From: Bifidobacteriaceae bacterium
Lineage (GTDB): Bacteria; Actinomycetota; Actinomycetes; Actinomycetales; WQXJ01
Length of the DNA: 5,765 nt
Direction: 5' to 3'
NCBI GenBank assembly: GCA_031268115.1
Contig: JAIRXV010000216.1
Span: 1 to 5,765 of the forward strand
In this document: positions 1-5,765 of the stretch, in pieces
Layout of the letters: every line of letters begins with the position of its first letter
Position numbering within the stretch: position 1 is the first letter of the stretch
Notes under the pieces: model-generated
Database searches by the model: none
What the model was told of the DNA's origin: nothing
The model's input: the letters and a program-made list of their open reading frames with translations, nothing else
Position numbers and translations under genes: made by a program

Positions 1-1598
1 CCAGCGGGCGTGAGGGTCGCACCCACTGTGACGGTCCTACCCACTCGGAGTGAAACTTTCCCCGCCGACACCGCGATCCCAGTCGCCTCACTCACACCCG
101 ACCCCGGGGGTGGGTTACCAGCCCCACCCGAATCAGGGGTCCCACCCGGATCGGGCACACCCAGCCCACCACCGTTCCCGCCGGAAGGCGTCCCACCATC
201 GCTTGGCCGGTTGGTGACCGTGATGACAGCTCGGGCGGTCTTGCCACCTGACCGGGTGGTAACTGTGATCGTCGCGGTCCCCGGGGTCAGGCCCGTGACA
301 AGCCCAGTCGTATCGACTGAGGCAACCCCCGGATTAGACGAGACCCACGTGACTGACTTGTCCGACGCATCACCCGGACTGACTGTCACCGACAACCGGA
401 GCGTGCCACCAACCATCACACCGCCTGACACCGGCGCGAGCGCCACCCCCGACACACCAACCACCCCAACCGGCGGACCATAAGACTCGCACTCGGCGTC
501 TACCCAGTTGCCGAAACAGACCCGTGTCTGACTTGGGAATGTCGCCTGACCGATATTCGGCTTCACTGACAAGTCCAAGTACAGGGTTTGCAGTCCGATG
601 GGGAAGGTGACTTCCGTCAGGGTAGCGATCTGGTTGCCATCCAGGTATAGGTCTTGCATTGCGGCGGGGAAGCCGACTCCGGTCAGGGTGGTGATTTTAT
701 TGTCCCACAGGGACAGGGTTTGCAGTCCAGTGGGGAAGGCGACCCCGGCCAGGGTGGCGATCCGGTTGTAGCCAAGGTACAGGGTTTGCAGTTCGGTTGG
801 GAGGGCTATCCCGGTCAGGGTGGTGATCTGGTTGCCGCCCAGGTCCAGGGTTTGCAGTCCGGTCGGGAACATGATTCCGGTCAGGGTGGCGATCTGGGTG
901 AAGCTCAAGTCCAGGTATTTCAGTCCGGTGGGGAAGACGATCCCCGTCAGGGAGGTGATGTGGTTGCCGTTCAAGTCCAGGTATTTCAGTTCGGTGGGGA
1001 AGTCGATCCCGGTCAGGGTGGTGATCTGGTTGCTGCCCAGGAACAGGTCTTGCAGTTCGGTGGGGAAGTCGATCCCGGTCAGGGTGGTGATCAGGTTGCC
1101 GCCCAGGAACAGGGTTTGCAGTTCGGTGGGGAAGTCGATCCCGGTCAGGGTGGTGATCTGGTTGCTGTTCAGGTACAGGTCCCGCAGTCTGGTCGGGAAA
1201 CTGGCTCCGGCTAGGGTAGTGATCCGGTTGCCACCCAGGTCCAGGGTTCGCAGTCCGGTGGGGAAGGTGACCCCGGTGAGGGTGGCGATCCGGTTGCCAC
1301 CCAGGCCCAGGGTTCGCAGTCCGGTCAGGGTGTCGATCCCTGCGAGTGAGGTGACACTAGCACCGGTGCATGTGAGGGAGGAGATGGCACCCAAATCGTC
1401 TCCGCCGGTTTGGGTGAGGGCGGATTGGACGCAGGCCCGTAAGCTCAGGTCGGTGAACGGGGTGAGGTCGGCGGCGAGTGCCGGGGCGGTGGCCAACCCG
1501 GATATGGCCAATGCGCCAACGGCCGCGTATGAGGCGAGCCGTATCGCTACCGGCCGGTGGGGCCTGTGACGACCGGTAAGGGCGAGTGGCCGGGTCAT
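1..1598 (-). CDS. Secreted leucine-rich-repeat / bacterial Ig-like (Big_2) surface protein, internalin-like; 3' end beyond window
   Basis: 532 complete codons are visible and the frame is still open at the left edge. I translated the minus strand codon by codon and found no stop or frameshift. The ATG at 1598 follows AGGAG with a 6-base spacer. Residues 1-42 are a Sec signal peptide: Arg/His-rich n-region, hydrophobic core AAVGALAISGLA, cleavage likely after ALA (42). Residues 43-93 are an N-terminal cap with Cys56 and Cys77. Residues 94-357 are twelve 22-residue LRRs of the form LxxLxLxxNxITTLTGIxFPTx; the twelfth is degenerate. Residues 358-373 form a C-cap with Cys361 and Cys370. Residues 379-462 are a Big_2 Ig-like domain (WVSSNPGVASVDTTG, then LTPGTATITV). 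Residues 463-501 are a Gly/Pro/Asp linker, and a second Big_2 domain begins at about 502. Family knowledge: LRR plus Ig-like exported proteins, such as internalins, usually bind proteins or glycans. The ligand, and whether a wall anchor follows, cannot be seen. Confidence 0.9.
   Translation of the reverse strand, partial: MTRPLALTGRHRPHRPVAIRLASYAAVGALAISGLATAPALAADLTPFTDLSLRACVQSALTQTGGDDLGAISSLTCTGASVTSLAGIDTLTGLRTLGLGGNRIATLTGVTFPTGLRTLDLGGNRITTLAGASFPTRLRDLYLNSNQITTLTGIDFPTELQTLFLGGNLITTLTGIDFPTELQDLFLGSNQITTLTGIDFPTELKYLDLNGNHITSLTGIVFPTGLKYLDLSFTQIATLTGIMFPTGLQTLDLGGNQITTLTGIALPTELQTLYLGYNRIATLAGVAFPTGLQTLSLWDNKITTLTGVGFPAAMQDLYLDGNQIATLTEVTFPIGLQTLYLDLSVKPNIGQATFPSQTRVCFGNWVDAECESYGPPVGVVGVSGVALAPVSGGVMVGGTLRLSVTVSPGDASDKSVTWVSSNPGVASVDTTGLVTGLTPGTATITVTTRSGGKTARAVITVTNRPSDGGTPSGGNGGGLGVPDPGGTPDSGGAGNPPPGSGVSEATGIAVSAGKVSLRVGRTVTVGATLTPA
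528..1319 (-). repeat. Twelve tandem 66-bp units encoding 22-residue leucine-rich repeats
   Basis: The array encodes residues 94-357 of the LRR protein; each unit is exactly 66 bases, so the frame is kept. Units 1-11 fit LxxLxLxxNxIxxLxxxxxPxx, with one substitution of the ladder Asn (Thr in unit 7, SFTQI). Unit 11 starts with Met and unit 12 keeps only LQTLYLDL plus FPSQ. Units 4 (1121-1056) and 5 (1055-990) differ at only 4 of 66 bases. Units 3, 4 and 5 share an identical 40-base stretch running from the last base of the codon after the ladder Asn into the first codon of the next unit. This points to recent duplication or gene conversion. Variable residues fall mainly at unit positions 2, 3, 5, 7, 8 and 10, around the predicted beta-strand. 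Confidence 0.95.
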
Positions 1599-1604
1599 GG
1601 GAAT

Positions 1605-1609
1605 CTCCT
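1605..1609 (-). promoter_or_regulatory. Ribosome binding site of the LRR protein gene
   Basis: AGGAG on the minus strand, 6 bases before the ATG at 1598. It fixes this start, which is followed directly by a convincing signal peptide. Confidence 0.85.
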
Positions 1610-1671
1610 AACAGGAATGGGCTAAGGGGCGAGAATTCGCTGATGTGTGTGACGACACGGAGTGGCCATGC

Positions 1672-1727
1672 CGGGACGGGGTATGGCGTGCAACCCAGAC
1701 GTATACCTGGGCGTGGTGCTCGTCCCG
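1672..1727 (-). promoter_or_regulatory. Imperfect hairpin in the 5' leader of the LRR gene, unknown class
   Basis: On the minus strand the outer arms CGGGACG (1727-1721) and CGTCCCG (1678-1672) pair over 7 bp. Inside them GCA pairs with TGC, and after a CCAC bulge GCCCAG pairs with CTGGGT (one G-U) around the loop GTATACGT. The element ends 73 bases before the LRR start codon, so it would sit in the leader if transcription starts upstream. It matches no riboswitch class I know. It could be a terminator-like or stabilising structure, or have no function. Confidence 0.4.
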
Positions 1728-1748
1728 CGAACGCCTTGGCTTGACCAC

Positions 1749-1764
1749 TCGAGGGGTGCCTCGA
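1749..1764 (-). other. Short inverted repeat in the tpiA-LRR spacer
   Basis: TCGAGG and CCTCGA (6 bp) around a 4-base loop. No T-run follows on the minus strand. It could be the second part of a termination region after tpiA or a protein-binding palindrome. Confidence 0.3.
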
Positions 1765-1772
1765 CGTGCTTC

Positions 1773-1800
1773 CGGCCCCACCAGAGACCCCGGGGGGCCG
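1773..1800 (-). terminator. Possible terminator-like hairpin after tpiA
   Basis: Arms CGGCCCC (1773-1779) and GGGGCCG (1794-1800) form a 7-bp all-GC stem with a 14-base loop, starting 29 bases after the tpiA stop. There is no T-run after it, so it is not a classical intrinsic terminator. Stems without T-runs have been proposed as terminators in actinobacteria, hence the low score. Confidence 0.35.
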
Positions 1801-1829
1801 AACCGCACCACTTTCCCTCCGTCGAGTGC

Positions 1830-2624
1830 CTACAGGCCAACCTGATGCTCGGAGAATCGCGCGATCTTCGCGAACTCTTCGGGATCCAGGCTCGCGCCGC
1901 CAACCAGCGCGCCGTCCACGTCGGTCTCGGCCATGATGGCGGCGACATTCGAGGACTTGACCGAGCCGCCGTACAGCACGCGCACCGAAGCGGCCACGTT
2001 CGCGCCATACAAATCGGCCAGGCGGCGGCGAATTGCGCCGCATACCTCTTGCGCGTCACCCGGTGTGGCAACCTCACCGGTGCCGATTGCCCAGATAGGC
2101 TCGTACGCCACCACGGCCTGCGTCGCTTTGGCCGCGTCGAGCGGTGCGAAACAACCGTCGATTTGGGCCAGCGTGTATGGCACTTGACGCCCTTCTTTGC
2201 GAACGTCAAGTCCTTCGCCCACACAGATGATTGGGACCAGACCGTGCCGAAACGCGGCTTCGGCTTTCGCGGCGACGATGGCGTCGGTCTCACCGTGGTA
2301 TTGACGCCGCTCGGAATGCCCCACTACGGCGTAGGTGCAACCCAGCCGAGCGAGCATTGCGCCGGAGACCTCCCCGGTGTAGGCGCCGGCATCGTGCTCC
2401 GATAGATCCTGGGCGCCATAGACGACGGCCAAACGGTCCGCCTCAACCAACGTTTGCACGGACCGTAGGTCCGTGAACGGCGGGATCACCGCAACCTCCA
2501 CGGCGGTGTAGTCGTGGTGCGCGTCTTCCAGCGCCCACGCCAATTTCTGGACCACGGAAATCGCCTGTGTGTGATCCAGATTCATCTTCCAATTGCCCGC
2601 CATGAGCGGGACGCGTCCTGCCAT
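1830..2624 (-). CDS. tpiA: Triosephosphate isomerase
   Basis: 264 residues, slightly longer than the usual 250 or so but normal for actinobacteria. The enzyme interconverts dihydroxyacetone phosphate and glyceraldehyde-3-phosphate in the cytoplasm, feeding Gap. The family signatures are complete. AGNWKMN places the substrate-binding Asn11 and Lys13. VVGHSERR places the catalytic His103. AYEPIWAIGTG holds the general base Glu175 and the mobile loop 6 (176-183). VLYGGSVKSSN (216-226) closes over the phosphate. I chose the ATG at 2624 because the protein then begins MAGRVPLMAGNWK, as the family does, and because GGAGGG lies 8 bases upstream. The frame is open back to 2774, but that stretch overlaps pgk and does not look like TIM. 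The start lies four bases after the pgk stop, so the two are almost certainly cotranscribed and probably translationally coupled. Confidence 0.98.
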   Translation of the reverse strand: MAGRVPLMAGNWKMNLDHTQAISVVQKLAWALEDAHHDYTAVEVAVIPPFTDLRSVQTLVEADRLAVVYGAQDLSEHDAGAYTGEVSGAMLARLGCTYAVVGHSERRQYHGETDAIVAAKAEAAFRHGLVPIICVGEGLDVRKEGRQVPYTLAQIDGCFAPLDAAKATQAVVAYEPIWAIGTGEVATPGDAQEVCGAIRRRLADLYGANVAASVRVLYGGSVKSSNVAAIMAETDVDGALVGGASLDPEEFAKIARFSEHQVGL

Positions 2625-2628
2625 CTGT

Positions 2629-3819
2629 TCAGCCCTCCAGTACCGCGACACCTGGAAGGGATTTGCCCTCCAGGAACCCCAAAGAAGCCCCACCTCCGGT
2701 AGAGATGTGGCTGAAACCCGCCTCCGGGAAACCGAGCAGGCGCACCGCCGCCGCGGAATCGCCGCCGCCGACAATGCTGAACGCCGACGAATCCACGATT
2801 GCCTGCGCTACCGCTTTGGTGCCTTCCGCGAAAGCCGGGAACTCGAACACTCCCATCGGTCCGTTCCACACAACGGTCCCCGCGCCCAGAATCTTCTCCC
2901 GGAACTGCGCCGCCGAGGCCGGACCGATATCCAAACCCATCCAGCCCGCTGGGATCCCGCCAGCGGCAACCACCTTGTGTTCCGCGTCGGGCGCGAAGGT
3001 GCGCGCGACAACCACGTCGGTGGGAAGAACTATCTCCACACCGTTGCGGGTCGCCTTGTCTAGGTAGCCCTGGACCGTGGGAATCTGGTCAGCTTCCAGC
3101 AACGAAGCACCGATCTCATAGCCTTTGGCGGCAAGGAAGGTGAACGCCATTCCGCCGCCAATCAACAGCAGGTCGGCCTTGTCCAGGAGGTTCTCGATCA
3201 CGCCGAGCTTGTCGGAGACCTTCGAGCCGCCAAGCACCACCGCGTAAGGTCGGGCGGGGTTCTCAGTCGCTTTGCGCAAGGACTCCACTTCGGTAAGCAC
3301 CAGCCCACCGACGGCCGCCGGCAGGCGTTGGGCGATGTCGTACACGGATGCTTGCTTGCGGTGAACCACACCGAAACCATCGGAGACGAACACGTCCCCC
3401 AAAGCGGCCAACTCGTCTGCGAACGCGCCGCGTTCCTTTTCGTCTTTCGAGGTTTCTCCCGGGTTGAAGCGCAGGTTCTCAAGGAGCGCCACCCCGCCAT
3501 CGGCCAAAGAAGCGACTGCCGCGTGGGCCGCTGGCCCCACGGTGTCCGCGGCGAACGCCACGGGTCTACCCATCAGTTCGCTAAGCCGAGCGGCCACCGG
3601 GGCCAAGGAGTATTTCGGGTCCGGGGCGCCCTTGGGCCGCCCAAGGTGGGCCATCACGATAACCTTCGCGCCGGCATCGGCCAACGCTTCGATTGTGGGC
3701 AGGGACGCCCGGATGCGGCCGTCATCGGTGATCGTCTGACCGTCCAACGGCACGTTGAGATCGGCCCGTACCAAGACGCGCCGGCCGGCCAAGGGGCCGA
3801 GTTTGTCGATGGTCTTCAT
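2629..3819 (-). CDS. pgk: Phosphoglycerate kinase
   Basis: 396 residues, the usual bacterial length. It transfers the acyl phosphate of 1,3-bisphosphoglycerate to ADP, the first ATP-yielding step of lower glycolysis, and also runs in reverse in gluconeogenesis. Visible signatures in order: VRADLNVPL (17-25) with the substrate-binding Asp20 and Asn22; AHLGRPKG (57-64); LLENLRFNPGE; VSDGFGVVHRKQASV, the actinobacterial form of the motif usually written DAFGTAHR; LGGSKVSDKLGVIENLL; GGGMAFTF; VVWNGPMGVFE; and the nucleotide-binding IVGGGDSAAAVR followed by HISTGGGASLGFLEG near the end. I chose the ATG at 3819 because AAGGAG lies 5 bases upstream and the protein then begins MKTIDKLGPLAGRRVLVRADLN. 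A 26-residue Cys/Arg-rich extension is open back to 3897, but it lies over the intercistronic hairpin and has no family support. Confidence 0.98.
   Translation of the reverse strand: MKTIDKLGPLAGRRVLVRADLNVPLDGQTITDDGRIRASLPTIEALADAGAKVIVMAHLGRPKGAPDPKYSLAPVAARLSELMGRPVAFAADTVGPAAHAAVASLADGGVALLENLRFNPGETSKDEKERGAFADELAALGDVFVSDGFGVVHRKQASVYDIAQRLPAAVGGLVLTEVESLRKATENPARPYAVVLGGSKVSDKLGVIENLLDKADLLLIGGGMAFTFLAAKGYEIGASLLEADQIPTVQGYLDKATRNGVEIVLPTDVVVARTFAPDAEHKVVAAGGIPAGWMGLDIGPASAAQFREKILGAGTVVWNGPMGVFEFPAFAEGTKAVAQAIVDSSAFSIVGGGDSAAAVRLLGFPEAGFSHISTGGGASLGFLEGKSLPGVAVLEG
2633..2638 (-). promoter_or_regulatory. Ribosome binding site of tpiA, inside the end of pgk
   Basis: GGAGGG on the minus strand, 8 bases before the tpiA ATG. 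It lies within the last codons of pgk, whose TGA is at 2631-2629. Ribosomes finishing pgk therefore arrive at the tpiA start, as expected for translational coupling. Confidence 0.75.
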
Positions 3820-3824
3820 CGCTT

Positions 3825-3830
3825 CTCCTT
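3825..3830 (-). promoter_or_regulatory. Ribosome binding site of pgk
   Basis: AAGGAG on the minus strand, 5 bases before the ATG at 3819. It decides this start over the upstream in-frame ATG at 3897. Confidence 0.85.
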
Positions 3831-3857
3831 CGCTGCAGCAAGGGGTCAACATCGTGA

Positions 3858-3896
3858 TGCGTCCACATGCGCAACAAGGTCGCGCATGTGGACGCA
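3858..3896 (-). other. Perfect 15-bp hairpin between gap and pgk
   Basis: Arms TGCGTCCACATGCGC (3858-3872) and GCGCATGTGGACGCA (3882-3896) are exact reverse complements separated by the 9-base loop aacaaggtc. It starts 33 bases after the gap stop and ends 27 bases before the pgk ribosome binding site. On the minus strand it is followed by TCACGATG, not a T-run, so it is unlikely to be a full intrinsic terminator. Roles for a stem in this position include protecting the 3' end of a processed gap mRNA, partial termination that makes gap more abundant than pgk-tpiA, or an operator. The stem is seen directly; the role is inference. Confidence 0.8.
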
Positions 3897-3929
3897 CCGA
3901 TAGATCGGGAGGGCTTTCCGGCCGTCCTG

Positions 3930-4937
<1,008 letters not shown>

Positions 4938-4943
4938 GTTGCT

Positions 4944-4950
4944 CTCCCTT
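4944..4950 (-). promoter_or_regulatory. Ribosome binding site of gap, supporting a GTG start
   Basis: AAGGGAG on the minus strand, 6 bases before GTG at 4937. No ATG near this point would give the family's N-terminus. Confidence 0.8.
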
Positions 4951-4953
4951 GCT

Positions 4954-4971
4954 CGCGCCGCGCCGGGCGCG
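4954..4971 (-). other. GC hairpin directly upstream of the gap ribosome binding site
   Basis: CGCGCC (4954-4959) and GGCGCG (4966-4971) form a 6-bp stem with a 6-base loop, ending four bases from the Shine-Dalgarno sequence. It might affect initiation or mRNA stability, but such short GC stems are common by chance in this composition. Confidence 0.3.
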
Positions 4972-5249
4972 CATCGTTGATCGAAAAGGAACTTGGAGTG
5001 AATATCCCCAGGTCAATGGCCACGCCGAAAGCGATCCGGCCGTGGTGAGACCAGCGGTCAGCTTAGCATTTGGGACGCCTTGGCGTGTGGGACTGCCTCG
5101 GCACCCCGGTTGGGTCGCGTCTTACCAGCTCACGCGATCCGTGGCTGAGGCGCAGCCGCGTCCGGAGCCTTCTCCCCGCCCCGACCCGCCCGCCGCGGGG
5201 CGACGCCCCAACTCGGGGCCTGGCGCCCCCGCACCTCGCGCCCCCACCG

Positions 5250-5287
5250 GCCGCGCCCGCTGCCCCGACGGCGGCAGCGGGCGCGGC
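5250..5287 (-). terminator. Strong GC hairpin downstream of the Ig-like gene, possible terminator
   Basis: Arms GCCGCGCCCGCTGCC (5250-5264) and GGCAGCGGGCGCGGC (5273-5287) are exact reverse complements, 15 bp, with an 8-base loop. It begins 89 bases after the stop of the Ig-like gene. A smaller stem, CGCGC-GAA-GCGCG, lies at 5301-5313, nearer the stop. No T-run follows on the minus strand, so termination is inferred from stem strength and position only. Confidence 0.5.
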
Positions 5288-5376
5288 GGGCGGTCTTGGA
5301 CGCGCGAAGCGCGCCGACCGGCACCCTGGAGCATGGACTGCTCACCCGCGGGCGCCGGCCGGCATCGCCCCTGGCC

Positions 5377-5765
5377 CTACTGCACGGTAACCGTCGCCTT
5401 GGCCGACTTACCTCCGGCCTTCACCGTCAACGTTGCGTTACCCGGCGCCTTGGCGGTGACCCGCCCGGCCTTGTCCACCGATAGGACGTTCGGGTCGCTG
5501 CTTCGGTAGGTCACGGCCGCTCCCGGCGCGAGAGGAGTAAACGTCGCGCCGGCCCACTGGGTCTCACCGACCGTCATCGTCCCCTTCACCCCCTTCAGGG
5601 CGACCGATTCGACCTTCGCTGCCTTCTTCGCCGCGGCCGCGGACACCACCTTCACCTGGATGGTCGCCTTATTGGCGCCTGTCGCCTTGACTGTGATGGT
5701 GGCCTTGCCGACCCCTTTGGCCACGATCTTGCCCTTCGCGTTGACGGTGGCCACTTTGGTGTTCG
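5377..5765 (-). CDS. C-terminal part of a protein with bacterial Ig-like (Big_2) domains; 5' end beyond window
   Basis: 128 complete codons are visible before the TAG at 5379-5377. The frame is open to the right edge, so this is a partial gene and the GTG at 5754 need not be a start. Visible residues 1-40 are the second half of one Big_2 domain (NTKVATVNAKGKIVAKG, then GKATITVKATG). Residues 41-50 are an Ala/Lys linker. Residues 51-128 are a complete last Big_2 domain (YRSSDPNVLSVDKAGRVT, then APGNATLTVKAGG) ending VTVQ. It is Lys-rich, unlike the Thr/Gly-rich Ig-like domains of the LRR protein. No LPXTG motif, membrane segment or other anchor follows the last domain. Proteins built like this are usually exported adhesins or wall-associated enzymes carrying an N-terminal functional domain, which cannot be seen here. 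Confidence 0.88.
   Translation of the reverse strand, partial: NTKVATVNAKGKIVAKGVGKATITVKATGANKATIQVKVVSAAAAKKAAKVESVALKGVKGTMTVGETQWAGATFTPLAPGAAVTYRSSDPNVLSVDKAGRVTAKAPGNATLTVKAGGKSAKATVTVQ

Larger units (their letters stand above)
4938..5376. other. Intergenic region: gap leader and very GC-rich 3' region of the Ig-like gene
   Basis: I find no gene in these 439 bases. The reading frames that cross it on either strand are Arg/Pro/Ala-rich, as expected from composition, and show no family motif. About 4938-5100 should hold the gap promoter. The only -10-like element I see is an extended TGCTAAGCT (minus strand, 5068-5060), without a good -35, so I do not call a promoter. A palindrome ACGCC-TT-GGCGT lies at 5075-5086. 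From about 5160 to 5300 the sequence is over 80% G+C, C-rich on the plus strand, with several possible stems. The strongest is listed separately. GGGGC/GCCCC pairs at 5197-5209 and 5205-5219 are mutually exclusive alternatives. Confidence 0.7.

Noticed and set aside
654..1214. Repetitive 186-residue plus-strand reading frame (GGEVDPGQGGD-type repeats)
   Set aside because: It is the antisense of the LRR array; its periodicity comes from the 66-bp units. The minus strand gives a full LRR protein with signal peptide and ribosome binding site.
528..1319. CRISPR or non-coding tandem repeat
   Set aside because: The 66-bp units are directly adjacent, keep one open frame and encode a clear LRR consensus; there are no unique spacers.
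820..1569. 249-residue plus-strand frame over the LRR gene
   Set aside because: Another antisense shadow of the same repeats, with no family resemblance and an Arg/Val/Pro-biased composition.
1608..1811. 67-residue minus-strand frame in the tpiA-LRR spacer
   Set aside because: No convincing ribosome binding site, low-complexity Arg/His/Ser composition, and it lies over the inverted repeats of the spacer.
1599..1829. Known structured RNA (c-di-GMP-I riboswitch, SAM-IV riboswitch or SRP RNA) upstream of the LRR gene
   Set aside because: Only scattered words match (GGGACG, GGGTTGC, CCGGAAG, AGCCAAGGC). Conserved cores such as GGCAAACC and GCAAAGCC, or the SRP GGAAGGAAGCAGC, are missing and the pairing differs.
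1357..2043. 228-residue minus-strand frame spanning the LRR 5' end and tpiA 3' end
   Set aside because: It overlaps two well-supported genes in another frame, is Arg-rich and lacks motifs.
1662..2405. 247-residue plus-strand frame opposite tpiA
   Set aside because: Antisense shadow of tpiA, which has all catalytic motifs.
2625..2774. N-terminal extension of tpiA from 2774
   Set aside because: It overlaps pgk in another frame and is not TIM-like. The ATG at 2624 has its own ribosome binding site.
3820..3897. N-terminal extension of pgk from the ATG at 3897
   Set aside because: It would translate through the hairpin and gives a Cys/Arg-rich stretch absent from the family. The ATG at 3819 has a strong AAGGAG.
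4949..5509. Plus-strand frames of 106-186 residues in the GC-rich intergenic region
   Set aside because: Pro/Arg/Ala-rich products expected from composition alone, running into the antisense of the Ig-like gene; no motif.

Overview
This window comes from a high-GC Gram-positive bacterium, almost certainly an actinomycete (Actinomycetota). The grounds are GC-rich codon use, strong AGGAG-type ribosome binding sites, a GTG start, and a phosphoglycerate kinase carrying the actinobacterial block GFGVVHRKQASVYDIAQRLP. Genus cannot be fixed from the sequence. All real genes lie on the minus strand, so transcription runs from right to left.

Layout in the direction of transcription. (1) 5765-5377: the C-terminal 128 residues of a protein that enters from the right edge and ends in bacterial Ig-like (Big_2) domains. 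(2) 5376-4938: 439 bases without a gene. The half next to the Ig-like gene is extremely GC-rich and holds a perfect 15-bp hairpin. The half next to gap is its 5' leader. (3) 4937-3930: gap, glyceraldehyde-3-phosphate dehydrogenase. (4) 3929-3820: a 110-base spacer with a second perfect 15-bp hairpin. (5) 3819-2629: pgk, phosphoglycerate kinase. (6) 2624-1830: tpiA, triosephosphate isomerase, four bases after pgk. (7) 1829-1599: a 231-base spacer with several inverted repeats. (8) 1598-1: a secreted protein with a signal peptide, twelve 22-residue leucine-rich repeats, one complete Big_2 domain, a Gly/Pro linker and the start of a second Big_2 domain. It runs off the left edge.

The centre is the classical lower-glycolysis cluster gap-pgk-tpiA. 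TpiA interconverts the two triose phosphates, Gap oxidises glyceraldehyde-3-phosphate to 1,3-bisphosphoglycerate, and Pgk makes ATP from that. All catalytic residues I looked for are present, so these are ordinary functional housekeeping enzymes. The two flanking genes are secreted or cell-surface proteins of the adhesin type. The LRR plus Ig-like design recalls internalins, which suggests a host- or surface-associated lifestyle (inference). The usual actinobacterial neighbours, whiA before gap and secG after tpiA, are absent from both flanks.

I found no mobile element, CRISPR array, tRNA or rRNA, and nothing I would call a new system. The most interesting items are the LRR/Ig-like protein with its recently duplicated repeats, the gap-pgk intercistronic hairpin, and the structured leader of the LRR gene.
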